This document shows, piece after piece, positions 16,080-23,570 of a stretch of 64,000 nucleotides of DNA. The DNA lies in NCBI GenBank assembly GCA_035527715.1, contig DATKZY010000258.1, positions 13,982 through 77,981 on the forward strand, given 5' to 3'. The number at the start of each line of letters is the position of its first letter. Position 1 is the stretch's first letter. Made by a program: the position numbers and the translations under genes. This DNA is from DSUN01 sp035527715. Lineage in GTDB: Bacteria > Planctomycetota > PUPC01 > DSUN01. The notes beneath the pieces are model-generated. The model searched no databases, had not been told where the DNA came from, and worked only from the letters and a program-made list of their open reading frames with translations.

Positions 16080-16094
16080 CAGGAGGCCCCGACC

Positions 16095-16706
16095 GTGGAA
16101 ACCCTCGACCTTCGCAACCTCGCGTGTCCCGAGCCGGTCATCCGCGCCAAGCGGGCCATCGAGGAGCATCCCAGCTCCGTCCTCGAGCTCCGCGTCAACA
16201 GCGCCGCCACCGTCACCAACCTCACCCGCATGGCCAGGGCCCTCGGCGCCGAGGTGGCCTCCCGCGAGCTGCCCGGCGGCGAGTACACCCTCACGGTCCA
16301 GACCGCCCAGGCCCCGCCCGCCGCGCAGCCGGCCCTCCAGCCCGTTGCGCGCGACGCCCAGGCCCCGCCAGGCCGCGCCACCATCTTCCTCAACAACAAC
16401 GTCATGGGCCTCGGCGACGACCGGCTCGGTCGCGTCCTCATCAAGGCATTCCTCAAGACCCTCAGGACCGCCGACCCGCTCCCCCGCGAGATCATCTGCG
16501 TCAACGCCGCCGTCCACCTCACCACCGAGGGCTCCGAGGAAATCCCCACCCTCCTCGGGCTGGCAGAGCTGGGGGTGGACGTCGTGTCCTGCGGCACGTG
16601 CCTCGACTTCTTCGGCAAGCTGCAATCGGTCCGCGTCGGCACGGTCGGCAACATGTTCGACATCGTCGCCCGCCTCAACCGCGCGGCCAAGATCATCAGC
16701 CCATGA
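16095..16706 (+). CDS. yedF: YedF-like sulfurtransferase (selenium metabolism protein family)
   Basis: A 203-residue protein. The N-terminal TusA/SirA-like domain has LDLRNLACPEPVIRAKRAIE, with the Cys-Pro motif at residues 11-12. A proline/alanine linker follows, and then a C-terminal DsrE-like domain (TIFLNNNVMGLGDDRLGRVL, LELGVDVVSCGTCLDFFGKL). This two-domain layout is the family described in selenium-using bacteria (TIGR03527). Start is GTG 16095 with AGGAGG eight bases upstream. It overlaps the next gene by four bases (ATGA). The role is probably persulfide or perselenide transfer; no selD or selA is seen in the window. Confidence 0.9.
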   Translation: METLDLRNLACPEPVIRAKRAIEEHPSSVLELRVNSAATVTNLTRMARALGAEVASRELPGGEYTLTVQTAQAPPAAQPALQPVARDAQAPPGRATIFLNNNVMGLGDDRLGRVLIKAFLKTLRTADPLPREIICVNAAVHLTTEGSEEIPTLLGLAELGVDVVSCGTCLDFFGKLQSVRVGTVGNMFDIVARLNRAAKIISP

Positions 16707-16933
16707 GCGGCAAGGCTCGGCTCCTTCTCACCTTCGCGTCCATCCACCACGTCTTGGCCGCCGAGAAGGCGCTGCTCGACGCCGGCCTCGCGCCCGACCT
16801 GATCCCCGTGCCCAAGGAGATCAGCGCCAACTGCGGCATCGCCATCGCCCTCGCTCCCACCGACAAGCCCCGCGCCCTCGCCGCCCTCGCCTCCACCCCA
16901 CCCACCCGCATACTCGACCCTTGGGAGCCGTAG
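16703..16933 (+). CDS. DUF3343 protein, putative Se/S carrier
   Basis: A 76-residue protein with the DUF3343 pattern: LLLTFASIHHVLAAEKALLDAG (ferredoxin-like start), DLIPVPKEISANCGIAIAL with the single conserved cysteine, and a short C-terminal strand. The family is regarded as a possible selenium/sulfur carrier because of its partners. Here it is coupled to yedF by ATGA. The cysteine is the plausible attachment point. Confidence 0.85.
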   Translation: MSGKARLLLTFASIHHVLAAEKALLDAGLAPDLIPVPKEISANCGIAIALAPTDKPRALAALASTPPTRILDPWEP

Positions 16934-16976
16934 GCGGGAACAGTGCGTTGGGGCCGCGGTTGGTGCCCGCGCTTGC

Positions 16977-17005
16977 TTGAATGGGCGGTCGAAGCGGGGT
17001 ATAAT
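16977..17005 (+). promoter_or_regulatory. Promoter of the toxin-antitoxin operon
   Basis: TTGAAT (16977-16982), 17-base spacer, perfect TATAAT (17000-17005), then GGAAGGAG before the antitoxin ATG at 17027. The region around the -10 is the likely autoregulation site; no clear operator palindrome is visible. Confidence 0.8.
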
Positions 17006-17026
17006 CCCTCCGGAAGGAGTTGGCCG

Positions 17027-17287
17027 ATGAAGGCACAAATGAGCGTTGAGGCGGCAGCGCGAGACCTGCCGGGGCTGCTGAGGCGCATGCACGCGGGCGA
17101 GACGGTGAAGTTGCTGGACACGGATGGTGAGCCGCTGGCGGCCCTCGTATCGTTGAGGGCCCGTCGCCGCAAGCCCCTGCCGGCCGAGGAGTGGGACGCT
17201 CGTTGGTCGGCGCTCGCAAAGCGCGTGAGCGCCGCCTGGCAAGGTGACGCGTCGGCCGTCGAAACCCTCTCCGAGATGCGGCGATGA
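17027..17287 (+). CDS. Antitoxin, Phd/YefM-type (VapB partner)
   Basis: An 86-residue protein. MSVEAAARDLPGLLRRMHAG then ETVKLLDTDGEPLAALVSL is the Phd/YefM N-terminal DNA-binding fold, and the Arg/Lys-rich remainder should wrap the toxin. The ATG at 17027 is favoured over longer frames because a strong GAAGGAG precedes it and the promoter lies just upstream. It overlaps the toxin gene by four bases (ATGA), as is usual for toxin-antitoxin operons. Confidence 0.87.
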   Translation: MKAQMSVEAAARDLPGLLRRMHAGETVKLLDTDGEPLAALVSLRARRRKPLPAEEWDARWSALAKRVSAAWQGDASAVETLSEMRR

Positions 17288-17730
17288 ACTGGACCGTGGA
17301 CGCCAGTGTGTTCGTCGCCGCGGCCAGGGAAGTCGAGCCGCACCACGCGGAGAGCCTTGCCTTCCTGCACGAGTTGCACCTTGGCGCCCTGCCGGTGATC
17401 TGCCCGACACTGGTGCTGCCCGAGAGTGCCGCGGCGATTGCGCGCCGAACAGGCGATGACGCCCTCGCCGACGAAGTGGTTGACCTCGTGCTCTCCCTGT
17501 CAGGCTTGCGGTTGGCGGTACTGGACTTCCCGCTTGCGGAGCGGGCCGTCGAGCTTGCCAAGGCCCGCCGCCTTCGGGGCGCGGACGCCATCTGCGCCGC
17601 TGTCGCGGATGCCGCCGAGGCCACGCTCGTCACGCTGGATTCCGAAATGCTCGCCCGCGCCGCGAAGGCCATCCCCACGATGACCCCCGCCCAGTGGCTG
17701 GCCCACCACGCGCGCACCGAAGACAGATGA
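17284..17730 (+). CDS. vapC: PIN-domain toxin, VapC family
   Basis: A 148-residue PIN-domain ribonuclease. The four acidic metal ligands are visible: D6 in WTVDASVFVAA, E47 in LVLPESAAAI, D101 in RRLRGADAICAAVA and D119 in LVTLDSEML. Such toxins cut tRNA or rRNA when freed from the antitoxin encoded immediately upstream. The target cannot be predicted from the sequence. The gene is intact. Confidence 0.9.
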   Translation: MNWTVDASVFVAAAREVEPHHAESLAFLHELHLGALPVICPTLVLPESAAAIARRTGDDALADEVVDLVLSLSGLRLAVLDFPLAERAVELAKARRLRGADAICAAVADAAEATLVTLDSEMLARAAKAIPTMTPAQWLAHHARTEDR

Positions 17731-17887
17731 TCCTGGCCTGACCCATCTGCCGTCAAGGGCTATCGTCCTCGCCATCGCCGGGTCGAATCGTCTTGGCCCT
17801 GCGCAAGGGGGTCGAAAACGACGAGGACGACTGGGAGTCCGGGCAGACCCGAGGACCGGCAAGCAGACTCCGTCGCGGATCGGCGGC
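17731..17887. repeat. Intergenic spacer with inverted GTCCTCG element
   Basis: TATCGTCCTCG (17761-17771) is answered by ACGACGAGGACGAC (17818-17831), with TCGAA copies between. It appears to be a degenerate member of the GTCCTC family found at 14736-14824. No gene is visible. Confidence 0.55.
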
Positions 17888-17916
17888 TTGACTCGGCGCG
17901 GGCGCGCCCCTACAAT
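17888..17916 (+). promoter_or_regulatory. Promoter of the STAS-receiver-HATPase gene
   Basis: TTGACT (17888-17893), 17-base spacer, TACAAT (17911-17916). The start ATG is at 17954, about 30 bases beyond the expected transcription start. Confidence 0.72.
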
Positions 17917-17953
17917 CTGGCGGGGCTGAGGCCAACACCTCGGAGTACGCCGC

Positions 17954-19228
17954 ATGCCGCAATTGAAGATTCAGATTCGACGGTCCACGGTGGGGGAGAG
18001 CCTGCCCGTCGCCTGGGTGACGCTGGATGGCTTTCTCGATGCCTCGACCGTGCTGTCGTTCGACCACACGCTCCAACTACTCCACGGCGAGGGGCGGGGC
18101 GACGTGGTGCTGGACTTCGCCGACGTGCTGTATGCGAACAGCTCGGCCATCGGGGCGATCCTGAACTATCGCAACCTCCTGCTCCAGGAGGGCCGCGAGC
18201 TGTTGCTCCTGCGGCTCAGCCCGCAGATGCGGACGACGCTCGACCTCCTCGGGCTGTCGGCCGTGCTGCCTTGCCTGGCCAGCGAGCAGGCGGTGGTGGA
18301 CTACTTGTCGAGTGCGCCCGCGGGGCAGCGGAGCCTGGGCGCGCCGGCGGCCCGCCCGGCGCCCCGAGCCGCCGCGCCCGCACCGGCCCCGGCGCGCGAC
18401 GCCGAGGCCGGCGAGCGCCGCGTGATGCTCATCGCGCCCGAGGAGAACCGCTTCACCGACATCCTGAAGATGCGCCTGCTCACGCCCCGCGGGGTCTTCC
18501 GCATCGTCACGAGCTGCTCCGAGGCCCTCCACCACTTCGACGAGATGGACCCCGATCTGATCATCCTGGAGGACCCGATGCAGGGCTCGGAGGACTTCCT
18601 CTGGGCGGTGAAGACCGAGAAGGGCAAGAGCGTCGTGCCCGTCATCAAGCTCTACTGGACCGGCACCGACATCGAGACCCGCCGGGAGTTCAAGATCTGG
18701 GAGGACGATTTCCTGGTCGAGCCGTTCGAGGTGATGGAGCTGTTCGCGCTGAGCGAGGCGGAGCTGCGGCGGTTCCCGCAGGACCGCAAGGCGCTCGTGC
18801 ACCTGGCGCACCTCGAGTTCCGCACCCGCAAGGGGAACCTCGAGCGGGCGGGCGAGCTGGCCGCGAGCCTGCTCGGCAAGTCCGGCCTCACCGCCGAGGG
18901 CGTCGCCGCCATGTCCACCGCGCTCGCCGAGGCCCTCGAAAACGCCGCTCGCCACGCCCACGACTACGCCCCGGAACGGTGCATTGACGTCGTGTTCCTC
19001 CTCGACCGCGAGAAGGTCTCGCTCACCGTGACCGACGAGGGGGCGGGCTTCGACTTCCGTCCCCACCTCGAGCGGGCGGCGCGCCAGCAGCCCATCGCGC
19101 CGGAGCGTCTCCAGCAGAGCCGCGGCAGCCTGGGCAGGCTGGGAATCCCCCTCATGGCCCGCTGCGTGGACCAGCTCGAGTACCTGGGCTCCGGCAACAG
19201 CGTCCGCCTCACCAAACGGCTCGGATGA
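17954..19228 (+). CDS. STAS / receiver-like / HATPase_c fusion regulator
   Basis: A 424-residue three-part protein. Residues 1-120 resemble a STAS anti-sigma antagonist (VVLDFADVLYANSSAIGAIL, with the phosphorylatable serine at 63 or 64). A Pro/Ala linker covers 125-152. Residues 155-270 look like a receiver domain (VMLIAPEENRFTDILKMRLL, DLIILEDPM with D207 as candidate phosphoacceptor). Residues 300-424 are an RsbW-type GHKL ATPase: EALENAARHAH (N box), DEGAGFDF (361-368) and GSLGRLGIPLM (G2). Having antagonist and kinase halves in one chain is uncommon and suggests internal switching. The stop codon lies inside the first unit of a tandem repeat. Confidence 0.85.
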   Translation: MPQLKIQIRRSTVGESLPVAWVTLDGFLDASTVLSFDHTLQLLHGEGRGDVVLDFADVLYANSSAIGAILNYRNLLLQEGRELLLLRLSPQMRTTLDLLGLSAVLPCLASEQAVVDYLSSAPAGQRSLGAPAARPAPRAAAPAPAPARDAEAGERRVMLIAPEENRFTDILKMRLLTPRGVFRIVTSCSEALHHFDEMDPDLIILEDPMQGSEDFLWAVKTEKGKSVVPVIKLYWTGTDIETRREFKIWEDDFLVEPFEVMELFALSEAELRRFPQDRKALVHLAHLEFRTRKGNLERAGELAASLLGKSGLTAEGVAAMSTALAEALENAARHAHDYAPERCIDVVFLLDREKVSLTVTDEGAGFDFRPHLERAARQQPIAPERLQQSRGSLGRLGIPLMARCVDQLEYLGSGNSVRLTKRLG

Positions 19229-19319
19229 CGCGTGACGCGTGACGCGTGATAAGACAAGAGCGGACCCTGAAGGCATCTCTCCTTTTCTCCTTCTTGTCAC
19301 GCGTCACGCGTCACGCGTC
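19226..19319. repeat. Inverted tandem-repeat element, 7-base word TGACGCG
   Basis: The left arm (19226-19250) is TGACGCG repeated three times plus a degenerate unit. A 45-base spacer follows, and the right arm (19296-19319) is GTCACGC repeated. The first TGA is the stop codon of the preceding gene. The same word is nested inside the element at 43521-43711. Confidence 0.88.
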
Positions 19320-19353
19320 GTCTGGCCAATAGAAGCAAGGCAGACCAGCAGGA

Positions 19354-20160
19354 ATGGGCAAGACCGTTGGGGCCGAGTTGACGGACCGCTTCTGGCTCTG
19401 GTCCCACCAGGAGGGCGCACAGAATGTCGGCTGGGGGCTGCCCCGGCCGACGCGCATCACCCCCACCGAGGCGGCCCACTACCTGCGCATTCCCAACATC
19501 CTGATGGTGGTCTACGGGGGGAAGCCCCAGCCGCCCTTCGACCAGCATGCGCTCGCCATGAGCTCGCTGAAGCGAGTCGTCTGGTCCATCGTCGGCGACT
19601 CCTCGTCGAAGCGGAACGACGAGAAGACCGATCTCGATGAGGTCCTCCGCCTCGCGGCGAAGTTCCCGAACGTCACCGGGGCGATCATGGACGACTTCTT
19701 CCACGCACTGGATGCGTCGGGCCGGGCGGCCCGCTGGCGCGTGGCCGACCTGGCCGGCTTCCGCGAACGCCTCCACGCCGGCCCGCGGCCCCTCGACCTC
19801 TGGGTCGTGCTCTACACCCACCAGCTCGACCTCCCCGTCAGGGGCCATCTTCGCGAATGCGACATCGCGACGCTGTGGACCTGGAAGGCGGCTGACCTCG
19901 TGAACCTGGAGGAGAGCTTCGGGCGGTTCGAGGACGTGTCGCTGGGCGTGCGGAAGGTGCTGGGCTGCTACCTGTGGGACTACGGGACGCGGCAGCCGAT
20001 GCCGCTCGAGCTGTTCCAGCACCAGGTTCGTTTGGGCGTGGAGTGGCTGAGGCAGGGCCGCATCGAGGGGATGATCTTCCTCGCCAGTTGCGTGTGCGAC
20101 CTGGAGCTGGACACGGTGGAGTGGCTGCGGCGCGAGGTCTCCGACGAGATCCCTTCCTGA
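19354..20160 (+). CDS. Protein of unknown function, 268 residues
   Basis: I do not recognise this family with certainty. There is no signal peptide or membrane segment. Repeated hydrophobic strand / Asp-Asp turns (GAIMDDFFHALDASG, LDLWVVLYTHQLDLP, CDIATLWTWKAADL, EGMIFLASCVCDLELDT) suggest a TIM-barrel-like fold, as seen in glycosidase-related proteins. It stands alone between a repeat element and a convergent operon, so context gives no role. The start ATG 19354 has only a weak upstream AGGA. Confidence 0.7.
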   Translation: MGKTVGAELTDRFWLWSHQEGAQNVGWGLPRPTRITPTEAAHYLRIPNILMVVYGGKPQPPFDQHALAMSSLKRVVWSIVGDSSSKRNDEKTDLDEVLRLAAKFPNVTGAIMDDFFHALDASGRAARWRVADLAGFRERLHAGPRPLDLWVVLYTHQLDLPVRGHLRECDIATLWTWKAADLVNLEESFGRFEDVSLGVRKVLGCYLWDYGTRQPMPLELFQHQVRLGVEWLRQGRIEGMIFLASCVCDLELDTVEWLRREVSDEIPS

Positions 20161-20196
20161 GCGGGGGCCGCGCGTGGCAAGGAGCCGTTCCCTGCC

Positions 20197-20781
20197 TCAG
20201 CCTCCCGCGGCCGCTGCCGGGGACACGGTTGACCCGCGTCGCCGGTGGATGAGCATCAGGTTCCGCACGTAGATCATCGAGTTCAGCACGTAGGCCAGGA
20301 TGAACACGGGGTCCCACCGCGACAGGGCATAGGCCAGCAAGGTGAGCGAGCCGAGGATGCTCAGGTACCAGAACGCCACGGGCACCACGCTCTGCTTCTT
20401 TCGTTCGGAGGCGATCCACTGGACGACGAAGCGCCCGCAGAAGATGGCCTGTCCGAGCAGCCCCACGGCGAACCAGACCCACGGGGTGAGCAACTGGGCG
20501 GCCATGTGGAGCAGCGAACTCGCCTGGCTCACGCGCCCGTCGTCGTGAAGTTGCGCGACGTGGAGCAGCCGACGCTGGAAGTCCTGCGGGCTGATCCGGG
20601 TGAGAGCGGCGCGGAGCTCGCGGCGGGCCTCGGCGGGGTCGTCTCGCCCGTATGCCTGCGCGGCCCGTTGGAGCAGCCGGTTCAGCTCCTCGGGCGAGGG
20701 CGGCGGCTCCTCTGCGCGCGCGCCTGTTCCGCCCACCAGCAATGCCAGCGCGACGCACAGCGGCCATCCAACGTGCCTCAT
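20197..20781 (-). CDS. LAB_N (lipid A biosynthesis N-terminal) domain membrane protein
   Basis: A 194-residue protein with a signal or first helix (GWPLCVALALLVGGTGARA) and a short periplasmic segment. A LAB_N domain follows: WVWFAVGLLGQAIFCGRFVV, QWIASERKKQSVVPVAFWYL, and SLTLLAYALSRWDPVFILAY. LAB_N is the small membrane domain found alone or fused to LpxB. The start is the ATG at 20779-20781 because AGGAG lies seven bases upstream. It is the last gene of a GT2/GT39/LAB_N set and also has its own promoter inside the end of the GT39 gene. A role in lipid-linked sugar transfer is inferred. Confidence 0.87.
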   Translation of the reverse strand: MRHVGWPLCVALALLVGGTGARAEEPPPSPEELNRLLQRAAQAYGRDDPAEARRELRAALTRISPQDFQRRLLHVAQLHDDGRVSQASSLLHMAAQLLTPWVWFAVGLLGQAIFCGRFVVQWIASERKKQSVVPVAFWYLSILGSLTLLAYALSRWDPVFILAYVLNSMIYVRNLMLIHRRRGSTVSPAAAAGG

Positions 20782-20835
20782 CGGAACACTCCTGAGACGG
20801 TCAGCCATCGTGGTGGAGCAGCGTTGCCGCCCACT

Positions 20836-20865
20836 ATTATAGAGGCGAGGCAACCGGAGGGTCAA
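20836..20865 (-). promoter_or_regulatory. Promoter of the LAB_N gene
   Basis: Minus-strand TTGACC (20860-20865), 18-base spacer, TATAAT (20836-20841). The -35 box overlaps the stop codon of the GT39 gene. This would allow the LAB_N protein to be made separately from the glycosyltransferases. Confidence 0.68.
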
Positions 20866-22364
20866 GGCGGGGGCAGCGGGGGGCGTCCCGGAGTGCCGTC
20901 CCCGGCCGTTGGGCGCCGCTGAATCAGCCAGTAACTGCCGTCCAGGGCCAGCACCGGCTCGAAGCCCACCTCGGCCAGGTCCTTGAGCGCTTCCTCGCGG
21001 ACGACGGCGAAGCACTCGGAGCTCTCCCACAGCTTCCTCGGGCTGCGGTAGCTCACGACTGCGCGGTCGAGGTAGAAGCCTGCCTTCGCGCACAGGCCCC
21101 ACGGCACACGGTCCCCCTCGCTCTCCCCCGGAGTCAGGGAACTGCACGTGGCGATGGAGCGTCCAGGCGCCACCTGGTCGAGCAGGGGGCGCGCGTGGGC
21201 GAAGCCTTCACAACGGTACGTGTGCACGCGGATGGGGAGCGTCGCCAGCAGGAAGACGCCCGCCACGGCGCCGTAGGCCAGGACCGCCGGGGCGGCCGCC
21301 TTCACCCGCTCGGACAGCAGGCGGTCGAGCCCGAGCCCCGCCAGCAGGGCGACGGCGGGGTAGGCGGGCACGAGGTAGCGGTCGTAGGGCTTCGGCGCGA
21401 TTGCCATCAGGAGGATGACCTCGGCGGCCCACACGAGAGCGATGGTCGCACCCCACCGCTCGGCGCGGCCGAACCTGCGCCATCGCGCGAGCGTCCAGGC
21501 GCCCAGCAGGCACCAGGGCATGCTCCGTAGAAGGAATGTGGCCACGTAGCGGCCGATGTTGGCCGGAATGTGGCTGCCGAGCACCAGCCGGTCCTCGATC
21601 TGCTCGCCGAAGTAGTGTTCGGTGAACGCGGCGCGCTGGCGGAGGAGCACCGCCACGTGCCACGGGGCGGCGATCAGAAGCCCCAGCCCGACGGCTCCGA
21701 ACGCGTAGGGGTGAATGAGCCATCGAGGCCGGCGAATGAGCACGAGGAGGAACGTGAGAATCCCCGCGAGGCCGCCCGCCGCGGACTTGGTCATGACGCC
21801 CAGCCCCGCGGCCACCCCGGCCAGGAGGAGCCACCGGGGCTGGCTCTCGTCGTCCGCACGAAGCACCGCGTAGGCCGACAGGGCCACGCAGAACAGGATC
21901 GTGGAGTCCATCCGCACGTCAATGACGTTCATCAGCACGCCGGGCGTCATGGTCAGCGTCACCGCGGCGAGCATCCCGGCCGTGGTCCCGAAGAGCCGCT
22001 TGCCGATGAGATAGGTCATCACGCAGCCCGCGGCGGCGAAGAAGCAGGACCAGAACTTCGCCGCGTAGATCCCCACGCCGAAGAGGCGGAAGTTGACGGC
22101 GACCAGCCAGAACATCAGGGGCGGCTTGTTCGCGTAGACGACCCCCGGCGCGTCGTGCATCGTCACCCAGTCGCCCGTCTGGAGAATCGTCTTCGAGATG
22201 GCCGCGTAGCGGACCGGGTCGCCGTGGAGGTCGCCCTCCCAACTGCGCGTGAAGAACCCGGCCACGGCGACCAGGACGACCGCGATCAGGTGCTTGCGCA
22301 GCTTCGCCCAGCGCACCAGCGCCCCCAGCGGGCGGGCCGCGGCGACTCCTTCTGCCTCAGGCAC
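20862..22364 (-). CDS. GT39/ArnT-like lipid-linked glycosyltransferase
   Basis: A 500-residue polytopic GT-C enzyme that should use polyprenyl-phosphate sugars. The first periplasmic loop carries the acidic motif GDLHGDPVRYAAISK. Many helices follow (for example LAAVTLTMTPGVLMNVIDVR, GLGVMTKSAAGGLAGILTFL, IALVWAAEVILLMAIAPK with PYDRYLVPAYPAVALLAG). A soluble C-terminal part of about 100 residues ends in YWLIQRRP. In Arn-type pathways the GT2 partner makes the lipid-linked donor and this protein adds the sugar to lipid A or another periplasmic acceptor. The GT2 gene lies 81 bases upstream on the same strand. Confidence 0.88.
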   Translation of the reverse strand: MPEAEGVAAARPLGALVRWAKLRKHLIAVVLVAVAGFFTRSWEGDLHGDPVRYAAISKTILQTGDWVTMHDAPGVVYANKPPLMFWLVAVNFRLFGVGIYAAKFWSCFFAAAGCVMTYLIGKRLFGTTAGMLAAVTLTMTPGVLMNVIDVRMDSTILFCVALSAYAVLRADDESQPRWLLLAGVAAGLGVMTKSAAGGLAGILTFLLVLIRRPRWLIHPYAFGAVGLGLLIAAPWHVAVLLRQRAAFTEHYFGEQIEDRLVLGSHIPANIGRYVATFLLRSMPWCLLGAWTLARWRRFGRAERWGATIALVWAAEVILLMAIAPKPYDRYLVPAYPAVALLAGLGLDRLLSERVKAAAPAVLAYGAVAGVFLLATLPIRVHTYRCEGFAHARPLLDQVAPGRSIATCSSLTPGESEGDRVPWGLCAKAGFYLDRAVVSYRSPRKLWESSECFAVVREEALKDLAEVGFEPVLALDGSYWLIQRRPTAGDGTPGRPPLPPP

Positions 22365-22445
22365 GGTTCTCGCTCCTCTGAAAGTCCTGTGCTTCGCCTG
22401 CGGAGATACCCCGCCCCGGTGCCGGCGGCCCCGAACGGATAGGGC

Positions 22446-23405
22446 CTAGTCGAGCCGTTCTGCGACGGAGTAGGTTCGGCGCCGGCCCTCGTGGCGGCTG
22501 ACGATCATTTCGCCGATGAGGCCCAGGGAGATGAGCTGGATTCCCAGGATCATCAGGAGCACGCCGGCCGTCAGGAGGGGCCGCTGGCCGATGGGCCGCT
22601 CGCCCGCCAGCCACAGGATCGCCAGGTACACGTTGATCCCCACCCCCGCGCCGAAGCCCAGCAGCCCGATCCCGCCGAAGAGGTGCAGGGGACGCGACGC
22701 GTAGCTTGTCACGAGCAGCACCGTCAGCAGGTCGAGGAACCCCGTGAACAGGCGCTTGACGCCGTACTTGCTCCGCCCGTGGGTGCGCGGCCGGTGCTGG
22801 ACGACGATCTCGCCGACTCGAAAGCCCTTGGCGTGGGCCAGGACCGGGACGAAGCGATGGAGGTCGCCATACAGGGTCAACTCGCGCACCACCTCCGCCC
22901 GGTAGGCCTTGAATCCGCAGTTGAAGTCGTGCATCCGCACGCCCGAGACGCACGACACGACCCGGTTGAACAGGCGCGACGGCAGCACCTTGTGCCAGGG
23001 GTCGTGGCGCTCGCGCTTCCAGCCCGACACCAGGTCGTAGCCCTCCTCGAGCTTCTCGAGGAAGCGCGGGATCTCCTTCGGATCGTCCTGGAGGTCGCCA
23101 TCCATCGTGAACACGATGCCGCCCCGAGCCTCCTCGAACGCCGCGGCCAGAGCGGCAGACTTCCCGAACCTGCGACGCAGCCGCAGGACGCGCACCCGCG
23201 GGGCCGCCGGCTCAGCCGCCGAGCGCTCGTGCAACCCGCGCAGCCGCTCAAACGTCCCGTCCGTGCTCCCGTCGTCCACGAAGAGCAGCTCCGCCGACCG
23301 CCCGGTCTGCGCGAGGGCCGCCAGCAGCTCGGCGTGGAGTGGCTCCACGTTGTCCACCTCGTTGTGCAGGGGGATGACGATCGAGAGATCCGGCGGCACA
23401 CTCAT
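22446..23405 (-). CDS. GT2 polyprenyl-phosphate glycosyltransferase (ArnC/GtrB/DPM1-like)
   Basis: A 319-residue protein. The N-terminal GT-A domain has LSIVIPLHNEVDNVEPLHAE, ELLFVDDGSTDGTFERL, a DGDLQDDPKEIPRF metal motif and RHDPWHKVLPSRLFNRVVS. Two C-terminal membrane helices (LHLFGGIGLLGFGAGVGINV and LLTAGVLLMILGIQLISLGL) tether it to the membrane. It transfers a sugar from a nucleotide to polyprenyl phosphate. The start is ATG 23403-23405 with GGAG five bases upstream; the 41 in-frame codons before it overlap the promoter and are not used. Confidence 0.93.
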   Translation of the reverse strand: MSVPPDLSIVIPLHNEVDNVEPLHAELLAALAQTGRSAELLFVDDGSTDGTFERLRGLHERSAAEPAAPRVRVLRLRRRFGKSAALAAAFEEARGGIVFTMDGDLQDDPKEIPRFLEKLEEGYDLVSGWKRERHDPWHKVLPSRLFNRVVSCVSGVRMHDFNCGFKAYRAEVVRELTLYGDLHRFVPVLAHAKGFRVGEIVVQHRPRTHGRSKYGVKRLFTGFLDLLTVLLVTSYASRPLHLFGGIGLLGFGAGVGINVYLAILWLAGERPIGQRPLLTAGVLLMILGIQLISLGLIGEMIVSRHEGRRRTYSVAERLD

Positions 23406-23456
23406 CGCGTCGCTCCGGGGGGAGCCCCTTCCTCGTGCCTTCCTGCCCACGGCACA

Positions 23457-23485
23457 ATTGTACGGGGCGCCGCGGCACGTGTCAA
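23457..23485 (-). promoter_or_regulatory. Promoter of the GT2-GT39 operon
   Basis: Minus-strand perfect TTGACA (23480-23485), 17-base spacer, TACAAT (23457-23462). It is back to back with the beta-galactosidase promoter, with only 12 bases between the two -35 boxes, so one regulator could control both. Confidence 0.8.
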
Positions 23486-23497
23486 GCACACACGCGC

Positions 23498-23525
23498 TTG
23501 ACCCGCCGCCTGCCGCCAGTAGAAT
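23498..23525 (+). promoter_or_regulatory. Promoter of the beta-galactosidase gene
   Basis: TTGACC (23498-23503), 16-base spacer, TAGAAT (23520-23525). The start ATG is at 23571. Confidence 0.65.
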
Positions 23526-23570
23526 CATGGATCAGTCTTCGTCAGTCATCGCTTATCCCGGAGTCACACA

